Assembly (NCBI GenBank): GCA_964017045.1
Contig: OZ024807.1
Coordinates: forward strand, 8,537,481 to 8,601,480
Length of the DNA stretch: 64,000 nt
Direction of reading: 5' to 3'
Origin: Omphiscola glabra
Lineage: Eukaryota > Mollusca > Gastropoda > Lymnaeidae
Part shown: piece by piece, positions 20,943 through 33,493 of the stretch
How positions within the stretch are numbered: the first letter of the stretch is position 1
Layout: every line of letters starts with the position of its first letter
Notes under the pieces: model-generated
Told to the model about the DNA's origin: nothing
The model's input: the letters and a program-made list of their open reading frames with translations, nothing else
Databases searched by the model: none
Made by a program: the position numbers and the translations under genes

Positions 20943-22525
20943 CTTATTTTATTTAGAGTTAAAAAAACAAACTAATAGCAAATTACCGAACACGCTGACC
21001 TGAGTGCCTGCCCGAACCAAAGCTTTAGACGTTACCGTGTCCGAATTGAACTCCGCTAACTACGGCACCCGAACCGAATAGAGGATTCGATTCCCATCTC
21101 TTGTACTAGTCTCATGAAAGTATTGCCTTTTTTTTTTTTCAATTTACGAAATTAGGAGAGGAGTTGGAATGTGGTTGGCCGTTTTACGCACTAACACTAA
21201 TACGTTGCGCGTGCAATTTTAGGTGTGTTGGCAATTGCTTTCAAAGACCAGGTAAATTTAGGGTCGTGCCAAGGTAAAGCTGCGCTCGGGGAGCAAAGAA
21301 TGAATTCTGGTGCCCATTTATGAAAAAAAAAAAAAAAGTATTTTGTATGAATGCCGCCCCCTGATTATCAATTATGAAGCGCCCTGGCGTACCGCGACCC
21401 CATAGCACGGCCAAGGGTCATCTAATTAGGATAAGCTCATCGATGTGTCTTTCATTTCCCCGATAATGTCTTGCTTTAGGAGTGTAAAATTGTATTACCT
21501 ATCTGAGGTCGCGTTATTACTGCTTCACGACATCTCTGATGTTTGCATTTTTTTTGCATTTGTAAAAATCCTTTACACTAACTTCACTTTTTTGTTCGTG
21601 GCCGGCTGAGTGTCTGACAAAATCTTCGGACCCTTGACCCACCGAGCTGAAACTTGGCACATAGACTCCTTGATGATGACGACAACACATTATGTCAAAT
21701 TTTCAGCACCCCACTATCAAAAAATCTGTATTTCCTAGGGGAAGATGAAGGAAATATGACGCCACCGATTTCACGAATTAAAATTCCCGATTCCTGCGCT
21801 TAATGGGATTCTGGGTTTTTTGTTTTTTTTTAAATATCGCAGGTGCATTTGGTGCGTAATTTTTTCTTTTGTTTTTCTGAAATAGTTGGTGAAATAAATC
21901 TGTGGTGTAAAAGTGGGCAGGTCATTAGAATATTAATATGGCTCAGGGACGTGAACAAAATGTGCGGTTGCGAGCCTTGGGAAAAATAAAAAGGTGGTTG
22001 GGGGGTGGGGGGCACTAATTGGGATAATTATAAAGTGGGTTACTTGAATGGGTTTTGGTCAAATATTCAGACCCTCTGCTTCATATTACATTCTGTAAAG
22101 GATTGAAACGATACACTTTGTTTTTTTAGGGGTTGTTTAATTTTGTACGCCTTTCAGCGTGCGTTATTCTTACAGCCAACCTCATCAACCTGACCTGCAT
22201 CATCCATTTTGTTCTGTTTAGCCAATAACGTTTTCAACAAAAATAATTTCATTTTTTTGTTGCCATTATAAATATAAATTTTTTATTTTTTTTTAAAAAC
22301 ACGTTTTACAGGCAAATAGCACCAAGGAAGCCCCTCAATACATTCAGCTTTACCCACCAAGGCAAGCTTACTCGCCCACCTCAAGTTCTATGTTATTAAC
22401 ACTAGGGATTCATGTCTCAGTAGACAGATTGAGAACTGTTTATATTAAAACTTCAATCAGAGTAAAGATTTACAATAATTGTATACTAAGTCCAAAGACA
22501 CAAAAGTGTAAAATTAAAACATAGG
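20943..22525. other. no gene; contains one copy of a dispersed ~400-bp repeat
   Basis: Around 21595-22015 the sequence matches, in inverted orientation, 52715-53060. Shared blocks include the complement of GTCTATGTGCCAAGTTTCA, the AAGCGCA..GGGAATTTTA block and the GTACGTTTGGTGC-like block. Nothing else recognisable. Confidence 0.5.
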
Positions 22526-22582
22526 ATCCAGAATGGTCAATTCATTGATCAAGAGCCCTAAAATTATAGAAGAAGAAGATTT
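22526..22582 (+). mobile_element. solo 3' tail of LINE family 1
   Basis: AATGGTCAATTCATTGATCA and ATAGAAGAAGAAG correspond to the 3' end of the LINE fragments at 28150-28730 (+) and 62405-63030 (-). A very short 5' truncation. Confidence 0.6.
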
Positions 22583-22673
22583 AAATTTTATTAAAGTAGT
22601 CAAAGGATGTATCAACTTTTCAGCACAAAAAAATAAAATAAAAAACACTCCTAAAACTAACATTTTACACAAC

Positions 22674-23890
22674 ACATCCACTTTTCACACAATCACACCA
22701 AGATATCACACAATCACATCCACTTTTCACACAATCACACCAAGATATCACACAATCACATCCACTTTTCACACAATCACACCAAGATATCACACAATCA
22801 CATCCACTTTTCACACAATCACACCAAGATATCACACAATCACATCCACTTTTCACACAATCACACCAAGATATCACACAATCACATCCACTTTTCACAC
22901 AATCACACCAAGATATCACATCCACTTTTCACACAATCACACCAAGATATCACACAATCACATCCACTTTTCAAACAATCACATCCACTTTTCAAACAAT
23001 CACATCCACTTTTCACACAATCACACCAAGATATCACACAATCACATCCACTTTTCACACAATCACACCAAGATATCACACAATCACATCCACTTTTCAC
23101 ACAATCACACCAAGATATCACACAATCACATCCACTTTTCAAACAATCACACCAAGATATCACACAATCACATCCACTTTTCACACAATCACACAATCAC
23201 ATCCACTTTTCACACAATCACACCAAGATATCACACAATCACATCCACTTTTCACACAATCACACCAAGATATCACACAATCACATCCACTTTTCACACA
23301 ATCACACCAAGATATCACACAATCACATCCACTTTTCACACAATCACACCAAGATATCACATCCACTTTTCACACAATCACACCAAGATATCACACAATC
23401 ACATCCACTTTTCATACAATCACACCAAGATATCACATCCACTTTTCACACAATCACACCAAGATATCACACAATCACATCCACTTTTCACACAATCACA
23501 CCAAGATATCACACAATCACATCCACTTTTCACACAATCACACCAAGATATCACACAATCACATCCACTTTTCAAACAATCACACCAAGATATCACACAA
23601 TCACATCCACTTTTCACACAATCGCACCAAGATATCACACAATCACATCCACTTTTCACACAATCACACCAAGATATCACACAATCACATCCACTTTTCA
23701 CACAATCACACCAAGATATCACACAATCACATCCACTTTTCACACAATCACACCAAGATATCACACAATCACATCCACTTTTCAAACAATCACACCAAGA
23801 TATCACACAATCACATCCACTTTTCACACAATCACACCAATATATCACACAATCACATCCACTTTTCACACAATCACATCCATATTTTTA
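22674..23890. repeat. 42-bp minisatellite, about 29 copies
   Basis: Composite unit CACATCCACTTTTCACACAA then TCACACCAAGATATCACACAAT. Some units lack one half. Since 42 is divisible by three, a 460-codon frame on + and Cys-rich frames on - are open by default; neither is credible as a gene. Confidence 0.95.
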
Positions 23891-24199
23891 CAAAGTCACA
23901 CCGAGATTTCTCTGAGTGGCACTGAAATTTCTTACCATCCTCACATTTGCATTTCATACAATCACATCCACATTTCACGTTTCACACAATCCCAATGCCC
24001 CATTTCTCAAAACCGCACCAACATGTCTCACAATCTCATCTATACTCCTCACAAGGCAGTGTTGTTGGTTTGTGCACCCTAGCAGGCAGTTCTGAACTGA
24101 GTGCAGCCTCTATGGCTATCATTGGCCAGGCTGGGGTCGTAGGCTTTGTTATTCGCTAACTTGAGACTTCTTCAAATTCAGCATCAGGTTATAAAGAAA

Positions 24200-24500
24200 A
24201 TACTTCATGATCCATTAATGCCAAGTCAATTCATTAACGCCAAGTCAGTTCATAAATACCAAGTTGGTACATTGATGTCAAGTCAGTTCATAAATGCCAA
24301 GTTAGTTAATAAATGCCAAGTCAGTTTATTAATGTCAAGTAAGTTCATTAATGACAAGTCAGTTCATTAATGTCAAGTCAGTTAATAAATGCCAAGTCAG
24401 TTTATTAATGTCAAGTCAGTTCATTAATGACAAGTCAGTTCATTAATGTCAAGTCAGTTCATAAATGCCAAGTCGGTACATTGATGTCAAGTCAGTTGGC
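24200..24500. repeat. 19-bp minisatellite, about 15 copies, just downstream of the SDR stop
   Basis: Unit AATGTCAAGTCAGTTCATT with TAAATGCC variants. On the minus strand some units contain AATAAA (for example 24329-24324), so the SDR mRNA may end inside the array. Confidence 0.9.
24324..24329 (-). terminator. candidate polyadenylation hexamer of the SDR gene
   Basis: AATAAA on the minus strand about 190 bp after the stop codon; at least one more copy occurs in a neighbouring repeat unit (near 24400). Confidence 0.3.
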
Positions 24501-24515
24501 TGTTGTTATAATGTT

Positions 24516-24745
24516 TTACCCCATCAATCGGCAACCCTGTGGTTTGGGGTAAAATAAAATAACAAACAGATCACTGACCCATGTCGGCAAGGTCCAGAGG
24601 GGCCTGAATACAAAGTTTCCATTCAGTCCCACAACATAACGCGTCTTGGGAAACCTGGCAGTGGCGGCGTGGATGTAGGTGTCCACTACTTCATCCAGGT
24701 CTCGGGCAGCCAGGGCACAGCAGAAGAGCCTCACTAAATTGAGTA
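24516..24745 (-). CDS. SDR exon 6 (C-terminal)
   Basis: Acceptor TCTCCTCAG at 24746-24747. Encodes L-LNLVRLFCCALAARDLDE... to GCRLMG and TAA, including the conserved ARFPKTRY turn. Confidence 0.9.
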
Positions 24746-27465
24746 CTGAGGAGATTAAGAAAGTGAGTTTTTTTGTTTTTTTTTTAAATTTAACTATATC
24801 TGTCCTTCAGTTGGAGAGAACAAGATACTAGGGGAATTAAGCAGTCTAGGCAGTAAAAAATATTATTTGCTTGAGTTTTGATTTAAACGAAGGCTGTCCA
24901 CTAATTTAAACATCATTAAAATATTAATTTACCTATCTATTATCCAATAATAAAGAATTATAGTGGGGATTCCATTCTACAACCATTTTTTAAAAACAAA
25001 ACACTCTCTTCACTTCTTCATACCGGTGTTGGCATCCTACAGTTTTGCGCTAACCGGATTATAACAATTAAAAAAGCTTAGTAACACATTGTTTGCATTG
25101 TCCCAAAATATTTACTGCAAGGTTGCTCACTATACTCCAAAAGATTACCAGTCTTTATGGAACAAACATGTAGCTTACATTTTGTCTTGAATTTTTCACC
25201 GTAAAACTGTCGAAGTTCGGGGCTAAGTTGACTGTACATTTCATCCATTGACCCTGAATGGATTTCAGCATCTGTTGAATTTTTTTTTTAGTGAAATTCA
25301 TGTGCTGCTTTTGAATGCTTTAAAAATTAGTTAGTTTGGATTTTAATACTGAAATAAACATAAGAAAATATCAACGATATTAATATTGAATTTGCAAAGC
25401 CATTAATGATGATGAACAAATCAAGTAATTTATTGATATCATGATTAAGTAAGTTGCTTATACTTATTGTAATTTTGAATACAACCGCCCCTCCAAAGAC
25501 TTACTTGTAATATTAGTCACGTACCCCCCCGGCTCAATGGTGTGCACTGTGACCCCCGTTGGGGCCACTTCTCTGCGCAGCAAGTCTGTGTACGCCTCCA
25601 CACAAAATTTAGAGACTGAATAAGGGGCCGGTATGGTGGCATATCTGCCGACGGTGCTGGCCGTGTTAATGACACGGCCCCTGGACTTTCTGATGAGAGG
25701 GAGGAATGTGTTGGTGACTAGTGCAGTACCTAGGAGGTTGACGTTGATGGTGGCCTGAGAGATCAACAAGCAACAAGACCAGCTTTTAATGAAGGGACAT
25801 TTTTTTTTTTCTAAAACAGTTAACACCATTAAAAGTCATGTAACTATGCATTTGCTTATATAATTTTTAAAAAAAAAAAACTCCTGAACACATTTGAGTG
25901 CAAAGGAAGACACACTGACACAACTTTTTAAACATAATTTAGGCAATTTAATTTTTTTGTGTTTAAAAATAAAAATGTTGAAAAACCCATGGGTTATACT
26001 AATGAATGTTTTCCCAGGGCATCATGACAAGAGTAAACCAATCACTTTTACAGTTCCAAGGTGTCCAACGGTCGGGTAAACACAGAGGTTGACATTGCCA
26101 AGAGGTAAAAAATCTAGGTATAGGTGGGTGCCAAAAGAACTTCTGCATTGATCTGCCAAAAAATGAGAGGAACAGAACTGCATGACCGGTAAGATACCTG
26201 ATAATTAGGTTTCTTCATCCACTCCACAGCACCAAATGATCCAGTGATGCCTGCATTATTTATAAGGGCCCATAGGTCTGCAAATATGAAAGATGCAAGT
26301 AAGTATGGTGATGTTAAAAGATGCAGTGTGGCTTTAGCTTAACGGCTGCTGTGGTGTTATGGTCAAAGGAATGCTTTGGTGTTACAGTTTAATGAAATCC
26401 GTGGTGTTGTAGATTAATGGATGCTGAGGTATTGTAGTTAAATAAATAAAAAACTATGATGTCAGGCCAGTAGTCTATATAATGATGTGATGTTATAATC
26501 ATTCAATGAATGCTGTGGTTTTTTTATTTTAATGAAAGGTTCTGTGCATACTTGCTCTTTACTTATGAACTCAACATGTTAATCTAATTTATCAAATTTA
26601 AAAAAAAAAAGAATAATAAACATCACTTTTTTGCTCCCCTAGATGAACTTTGATGAGCCTTAGGGCTTCTTCCACTGCTGCTGCATCAGTAACATCCATT
26701 TGAAAAGCCACCAGCCTTTTGGAGCAGAGTGATGACAATTCTTGTACCTTTTCTTGAGTAAGACATGCAGCAAATACATGAAACCCAAGTTTGTCTAGTT
26801 TTATAGCACACCTGTGGCCAAATCCTGTAGATTTAGAAGACAATTTAGGGAATTAAGGATAAAAAAGGTAATCATGAAAAATATGGTGTTTTTTTTTTAC
26901 TTTACTTATATTATATTAATATATACCTGATGGAGCAATATTTACATCAGAAAGTGCATTTGAGGTGTAAAAACTTTAACAAGAGATTGAGAGTTAGAGC
27001 TAATCTTAATAGTCACTGGCATTGGCTGTAACTAACTAAGAAATCAAAAGTATGTTTTAATGTTACACATAAGTTTCTGAACAAATTTGTGCAAAAGTAT
27101 TGTTTACAGAATTTCTTTGAAAGGTCAAACATTGTAACTGAAAAAATTCATAAAATTTCATAAAATATAGGCCTAATTGTAATTTGCTTTGAGTCTATTC
27201 TTTATTAAGTGTAATTAAACATTGGTTAAATTTGTCCTTTGGAATTCAAGTTTTAAAAATGGAAGCATAATTGCTTGAAAATTTGATTTAAAAACAACCT
27301 ACCTGTATCACAGCCTGTTATGAGCATGTAAAGGTCATCAAATGTTTCCTTAACTAATAAAGATCTGTACAGCTTGCTAACTTGGAAAATTAAAACCAAC
27401 AAAAAAAGCACTGCAGCTCCTACAATAAAATGTGTGGTCATAGATGAAGAAACCAACCAGTCCAT
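24516..27465 (-). CDS. short-chain dehydrogenase/reductase, RDH/HSD17B6-like (SDR9C type), complete
   Basis: Exons, in coding order: 27465-27303, 26824-26627, 26277-26198, 25754-25505, 25271-25179, 24745-24516; every junction has GT/AG and keeps frame, giving 337 aa. Residues about 13-33 are a hydrophobic N-terminal anchor. The cofactor motif TGCDTGFGH is at 51-58, the structural motif NNAG at 127-130, and catalytic Ser180, Tyr192 and Lys196 (YSVSK) follow. EPGGYVTNIT matches the family's EPG motif after the active site, and the C-terminus has the usual ...YGEKF... and PKTRY segments. Members oxidise or reduce retinol or steroids with NAD(P) at the ER membrane; the substrate cannot be predicted. 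Length is typical. An AG just upstream of the ATG (TTTTGCAG) suggests a 5'-UTR intron. Confidence 0.92.
25179..25271 (-). CDS. SDR exon 5
   Basis: Acceptor TTCAACAG, donor GTAAGC. Encodes AEIHSGSMDEMYSQLSPELR and QFYGEKFKTK, the helix that covers the substrate pocket in this family. Confidence 0.88.
25505..25754 (-). CDS. SDR exon 4 (catalytic)
   Basis: Acceptor TTGATCTCTCAG, donor GTAAGT. Carries INVNLLG, NTASTVGR and YSVSKFCVEAYTD, i.e. the Ser-Tyr-Lys active site. Confidence 0.93.
26198..26277 (-). CDS. SDR exon 3
   Basis: Acceptor CATATTTGCAG, donor GTATCT. Encodes LWALINNAGITGSFGAVEWM, the classical NNAG motif. Confidence 0.92.
26627..26824 (-). CDS. SDR exon 2
   Basis: Acceptor AAATCTACAG, donor GTGATG. 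Completes TGCDTG-FGH and includes VFAACLT and FQMDVTD, strands 2-3 of the Rossmann fold. Confidence 0.9.
27303..27465 (-). CDS. SDR exon 1 (start, membrane anchor)
   Basis: Begins MDWLVSSSMTTHFIVGAAVL and ends at TGCDT plus one base before GTAGGT. The ATG precedes the hydrophobic anchor directly. Met9 is a possible alternative start. Confidence 0.88.
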
Positions 27466-28149
27466 CTTTCATCATTGAATTGTCATCAATAAGCCTCTGC
27501 AAAGTCAAAAGTGACAAGGCCGATTAAATTACTTTTGATAAGGCCTACTTTATGCTTTAATTAAAATTAAACTTTAATAAGGCTGATTAAATTATTTTGG
27601 TATGATGCTTTCAAGTAAGAAAACAAATATTAGTATGGTCATGGACTGAAAGTCAATGCACAACTGATACCTGACACCTTTTTTGTTCTTATTCTGTACT
27701 GTTGTTAATTTTCTTTTAATTGATCTTAACGTTTAACCATACCCCTGCCCCTGGGGCCTACCACAACATTTTCATTTACATTCAATGACAAGGAAATTAG
27801 AAAAAATAAAATTATCTAGGGAATCTCATTCGGCCTATAAATATGATATTAAATATTTTAAACTAATGAGTATTAATGAGTGGTGTAGTCCTAAATAAAC
27901 TTGAATCATGAATATGAATGAATATGTTAACTTCCAATTAACTTAGAGTGTAGACTTAGACTTTGCCCACTCTTGGAACCAGGGCTGCCACTCACTTTTT
28001 TAAAATTTCCCAAGATTTGGTCAAAATATTTCCCAAGATCATAAGATATATAGTTTTTTTTTTTTTAAATTTTTTTTTCTATGTAATTAAAGCAAAAATA
28101 TCTTGAATTAATGCCCCTGAAGCCCTGAAACACATGGTACAGTAATTAA

Positions 28150-28730
28150 CTTAGATTATGCATCTTCGGTCTGGGACCCATTCACTCAGAAGAGCATCGA
28201 CAGGTTGGAGGCAGTACAGCGACGGGCAGCACGCTTTGTCTTGAACCGCTACAGAAATACCTCTAGTGTTGGCAGCATGCTGGAAACACTGGGCTGGTCA
28301 CTATTAGAGGAACGACGACGACAGTCCAGGCTCTCCATGATTTACAAGATAAATAATGGGCTAGTCCACTGTTCTGGCATTAAACAGAAACTCGTCCCTC
28401 TCCCCCATAGACAACGATGAGGCCATGACAGGCAGTTCCGGCTCATACCAGCGAGAAGCCTATATAGGAATTTCGCATTCCTACCAAAGACAATCAGGGA
28501 CTGGAACAAGCTTCCAAAAGGAACAGTTGAGGTGACAACACGTGACTCATTTGCGTCTATTGCCTCAGGCCTTCCGATCCCTAGTGCATGATACCCTCAA
28601 ACAGTTACTCTTGTAACCAGTGAAATATCCTCATCAACACCAGGCACAGAGACATTGCAAATCCAATCTACATTAATAGGAGCCATAATGATCAATAAAT
28701 TGATCGTGGGCCCTTAATATATAGAAGAAG
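28150..28730 (+). mobile_element. LINE family 1, 5'-truncated reverse-transcriptase 3' end
   Basis: Encodes LDYASSVWDPFTQKSIDRLE, QRRAARFV, MLETLGWSLLEERRRQSRLS and WNKLPKG, the usual C-terminal end of non-LTR retrotransposon reverse transcriptases. One in-frame TGA interrupts it. The tail ATTGATCGTGGGCCC and an AGAAGAAGAAG stretch mark the 3' end. Confidence 0.85.
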
Positions 28731-30540
28731 AAGAACTGAACTTTATTTTAAAAGACATTTATTTAAAAAGTTTTTCACAAAAAATAAATAAACAATTTGT
28801 TTTAGAAAAAAAAAAAAGGTAAATGTATAGAGATCTATCCGCGTCTTTTACCATGGCCGCCATCTTGGTAACTCATGTTTTTGATATAATGACAAATAAA
28901 AAGTTTTTAAAAATGACAAAAATGATCTAAATCTATCCCTCACCCTAAATTCCTCCCTAACCCGGTTTTGACCCTCTCTCTAACAGGGATTTGGCCCTCT
29001 CCCTAACTGTGCCTAACAGGGTTTTGATATCGCAAATGACGTCACGGATAAACAACTAGACATCAGCCAAACAAAATTTAATTTATAATCCAAAATATCA
29101 ATACGCACCGCAGTTAGGCTACTAAATATTACCTCCAACTTCTCTGGTAAAAATATAATCTACAATTCAATTTGTAATTAATTATTAGAAGTAGAAGTCG
29201 CTTGGAAACAAAGCGCACAAGGCTAATCAACACAGAATTCCTTTTCGAAGGGCAAAAGTTTCTTCATAAAAAATGTCGGCTAATGTGTTGTTGTGGTCCC
29301 CTTATTGGGAGTCACTTCCCTTTGTTTATGATAGATTTAGGGTTCGGGTTAGGGTGAGCGACAGAGGGACCAGTAGCGTGCAATAACCAAAATGTCTATT
29401 CTTAAAAACGTCAAAGACGGTTATATTTCGGCTAAATAAACCCGTTTTGATTTAGTTTTTAATTTAAAAACATGCTCCATCTTCTACACCCTTGCGTCAC
29501 GTGTGAGCGTGGCAAACGTTGGGGAAAAAAACTAGTATAATCATTTGTGTATTCGCAGTTTTATAATTTAATATAGTTTTAATTCATCACAGCTTACTTA
29601 TACTGATAACATTTTATAAGTATAAGCTTTTTATGACAACTAATTTTAGATCTGTTTTATTATAAATTACATGATTAAATAATGTTCCAAAGTTAAACGG
29701 CCAAAATTTCATAAATTTAACTTATATATATTCAAATTATATTCACTTATTATAAAAGATTAGGTAGAGCTTACACTTGACTTAGACCTGTGTAACTAGG
29801 AATAAATATTAACTAGATTCTATATTGTTTCTCACTAACAAGTCTACTTAATTGACTTTAATGTATGAATAGAAATACAATTATGAAGAAGTACTTTACA
29901 AGGGATGAAATAAGTTACCGGTACTCAAAATGATAAAACCTTACTAAATAAGTAATAGAGCTTGGGTAGTCTGAACACTGAAAAACGATACATGAGTTTT
30001 GTCCCATGTTCATGTAGGGTTAAAGTCCTAGAAACGTAGGCCAGCGAAAGTTAACCTTAAACTATTAAACGTTTTAGTTTATTAACAGTTTTTTTTAATT
30101 CTTTAAAAATTAATAAATTCTTTAATCGTCTGGTATAAATCATAGTTAAAACCATATGGGATGTTTCACCTCATAATTATAAATAAATTATCTGTGGGTG
30201 TGCATATCTTTCCATTTTTTGGGGGGTTCTTTTTTAGACGCGTTTCCGGATCTGGACTGGATGATGTTGATGATCATCATGATAGAAAATGGGTGGTGGC
30301 TGCCGATACTATCCAATCACATGGCGATACGATACAATTCAGGTCATTATGGATATGGATATTAATAGTATCGATTTCAAAACAAAAACCTCGATTAAAA
30401 TTTAAACTTTTCTTATGTAAACTTTTTGTAAATATTATTTAAATATTCCCTGAAACTTATTCAAGAGTTCATGCTAAATTAATCTAAGTAAAATCTATTT
30501 CATTTAATAACGTTGGAAAACTAGTCCCAATTGACATTTT
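28731..30540. other. no gene seen; AT-rich intergenic with diverged repeats
   Basis: CCATGGCCGCCATCTTGG at 28850 and CCTAACCC/GGGTTAGGG-type words at 28935-29030 and 29335-29365 recur at 31720-31870 and look like pieces of a dispersed repeat rather than separate regulatory sites. Confidence 0.4.
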
Positions 30541-30566
30541 CATCCGCCACAGGTTGACCCACTTTG

Positions 30567-30574
30567 TGACGTCA
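30567..30574. promoter_or_regulatory. CRE palindrome TGACGTCA in a candidate promoter
   Basis: A perfect CREB/ATF-type palindrome, in an unusually GC-balanced island (30540-30660) that also holds GACGCCATATTG. A possible noncoding first exon ends at AAAAA/GTAAGC near 30723. It could serve the hAT-derived gene at 32590 or a longer + strand transcript. Position-based inference only. Confidence 0.3.
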
Positions 30575-32589
30575 CTCATGCCTTTCCCTCCAGACGCCAT
30601 ATTGATTCGGTGTAGTCCTTGCGGTATTTGCTGGCACGATTTTGTGAAACCTTTTAAACAACATCAACTGATTTTATTAATTTTGCAGAAATTTTATTTT
30701 GTTATCGTTTAATTGTCAAAAAGTAAGCAGTAATCGGAATTTTCCCAGTATCGTTATTTTACTTGGTCATGAGCAATCAGGGTATCGATCAATCTCTTTT
30801 AGTTTTGGACACACGGCAAGATGATCAAATTGGATTCGATACGCTTGTAGTGTGCAGCCTATGTTGACTTAAATATTTGGTCAATAATTCAAAATAATAC
30901 GGCTATTGTTGGACTCTATGTGTCGCGGAGATAAATCTACAAACTAGGATGGATGTGACTCAGGGTTTAATCACAAAACTAGTAAAATGCAAGTCAATAG
31001 AACGCGCCATCGCACCTATTGCTGCACAAGTAAGAAAGAATTGTTTTTTTTAGAGTATTTTCCGTTTAAATTAAGCAATAATTTTTGTGTGACACATATC
31101 ATAATTATTACACTGTATATCATCAAGGAGTACTACGTACTCACTCACGAGTCACTCGAAATGAGTAATAAGGTTAAGTCTAGTATGACAAATTGAAAAG
31201 CTATATGGCATGGCTATACTATATTATTTTTTATTTCCTTTTTTTTTTTTTGCAGCACATCATTTTTGCGTGTAAATGTATTTTCACTATTCACACACTT
31301 AAGTCTTTGCCACTTTTATTGTGATTCACGTCAAAGTCATACATATTAGACATATTTTTGTAAGGTTTCACAAAATTTTTAAAGTAGACCTAAATACTAA
31401 TAAAAAAGAATGAGGACTGGCCTCACTCAGTGCAGTCACTGGCTTTGTTTTTTTAAAAGCTGTACAGTCACTGTAGACTGTAGAGCAGTGGTTCCTAACC
31501 TTTCTTCTGCGGAGCTCTATTATTATTATAACTAATAAGACTCAGCATGCACTATTTAGACATTTCAAACATAGGCTGTGTTGTAACTTGTAGGAACTTG
31601 TACGCCTTCTATATTTTAAATTCTAATGAATGGACCATGGCCTACAGTTGGCTAGTATTCATTTTTGGACAAATGCAGAGACATTTCACCATGATGTCAT
31701 TTGCATGTTTTGTCCATGGTTCCGATAGGGTCAAAACCCTGGTTCCGATAGGGTCAAAACTCAGGTTAGTGATAAGTTTAGGGTTCAGGTTATGTTTAGG
31801 GATAGATTTAGGGTTCAGGTTAGGACATCAATTCGCGGGTCGCGGCAACCAAAATGGCAGCACGCGGTGATATCTCTAGGCATTTACCCATTTTTGTTGT
31901 ATTGACCACCCCTAACTAAAGCTATTTCCTTTTTATTTGAACATTTACCATCATTGACAATAGTAATAGTATTAATCTAGTTAATATTATAGGCCTATTA
32001 TTATTAATTAGTTCTTGTACTAGCCCCCACCATAGTCCTTCCTAAGTCTAAGTGGGGTGAAGACAAATTTTAATTATTTAATGTTAATCACACTAATTAG
32101 ATTTTTATATTAAAGCAGGTCCAACCATTTATAATTGTTCGAATTCGTATAGATATTATCTTTCCACTGAAGTTATTGACCCCAACTTTTATGAATTGAG
32201 AGTTTTTAAAAATTATTCTGTTGATTTCGTGAAATCGATTGATTGGATACTTCTATAGCGCTGGTATCCATGCTACTTTAGCATGCTCACTGCACTCTGG
32301 TTTCCTCAAATCTTGTGACCGATGGTGAAAAACAATCTCTTCCCCCCCCCTCCACTTTATGGTAACGTTTCTGACTCCTGAAATTGAGTTATCCACCTGA
32401 TTGCTCATGACAATTTTGTTTTTTTTAGAACATATAGAGGTTATTCATAAGAGACATGAAATTCTGATTACTGCTTACTAGCCTTTGATGTTGTTTCATT
32501 AAGAAGTGCAGGGCTTATGGAGCTGATGACAGCGACTTGAAGTTGACATTCCAATATTTCCTAAAACCTGATACCCATACAAACTCTTC

Positions 32590-33493
32590 ATGAACGAATT
32601 CAGTACATCAGTGCTGCAGTTTACTCATCTTGATCAAAGTAAGGGAAGCAAAAATATTGGAGTATTTTTGCCTGCAGAGGAAGTGAAGCTCAAGCGGACA
32701 AGAGTCCCTAAGCAGCCACCAATGATGTCAGATGGTGTCTCACCTACATTGCCTAAATGTAACAAAGGGCCCAAACGTCCTCGCAGTGTTGTGTGGTACT
32801 ATTTTGATAAAATTCTGCATGAACCTCAGAGAGCTAGGTGCAAAATCTGTGGTGCTACTTGCCACCACGCCAATAACACATCAAATCTTTTCAAACATCT
32901 TCGAGTCAAGCACCCATCAACATATAAAGAAGCGGAAAGTCAAAGAGAAGCAGAGATGGAATTGTATCTAGAGCTAAAAGCTAAATCCGGCAAGCCATTT
33001 ATCCGCCCCGGCATAAGGGGCAGGCGACCGAAGTCCCTCACCGCAATAACTGCCCCTATCGTTAAAGCTGAAGACAGTGTTATGTTGAACACCAGTGCTA
33101 GGGAAACTGTTGTTGTAAGAAAATCTTATGGTGCAGAGAAAGTTAAACAGACCATGACAAGAGCATTATTAAAAATGATCACAGTTGATCTACATACAGC
33201 ATCTATTGTCAATGGGAAAGGCTTCCGAGAGTTTGTCCGTTCGCTGGATGCTCGCTATGAAATCCCTAGTAAAAAGAACATAGTAAAAAATCTCCTTCCT
33301 GAACTAGCAGAGGAAACTAAGCACAAGATCAAGCTTGATGTTGTCATAGCATCTTACTTTGCTTTAACTGTAGAAACTTGGACATATCGTGAGTCACAAA
33401 TCTTTATGACACTCTCTGCACATTTTATCAAGGACTCGTGGGAGATGTCTAGCATAGTGCTGGAAACCTTCGACTGTACTGAGGATAAGACGG
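32590..33493 (+). CDS. hAT/ZBED-like gene, exon 1 (BED finger, start of RNase H-like fold)
   Basis: ATG preceded by CAAACTCTTC. Contains the BED finger and the TVETWT strand; donor G/GTAAGG. Confidence 0.85.

Noticed and set aside
21080..21110. tRNA B-box-like GATTCGATTCCC
   Set aside because: No matching A box, acceptor stem or cloverleaf could be drawn upstream; it lies in a CCGAACC-rich repeat.
22674..23890. CRISPR-like appearance (many short direct repeats)
   Set aside because: There are no unique spacers; the whole unit repeats, and the genome is eukaryotic. The same applies to all other arrays here.
22533..23915. 460-codon open frame made of TITSTFHTITPRYH-type repeats, and Cys-rich frames on the other strand
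   Set aside because: It is the 42-bp minisatellite read in frame. Both strands and several frames are open because the period is divisible by three, and no splice or start context supports a gene.
28850..28870. YY1-like GCCGCCATCTTGG as a promoter mark for the SDR gene
   Set aside because: The surrounding words recur at about 31700-31870 with the same neighbouring motifs, so it more likely belongs to a dispersed repeat. A LINE fragment also separates it from the SDR gene.
29320..29370. TTAGGG-like telomeric words
   Set aside because: Only scattered single copies in non-telomeric context.
31485..31520. hAT-like end CAGTGGTTCCTAACC as the left terminus of the hAT gene
   Set aside because: No inverted partner was found downstream of 34987 and no 8-bp duplication, so it was not called as an element border.
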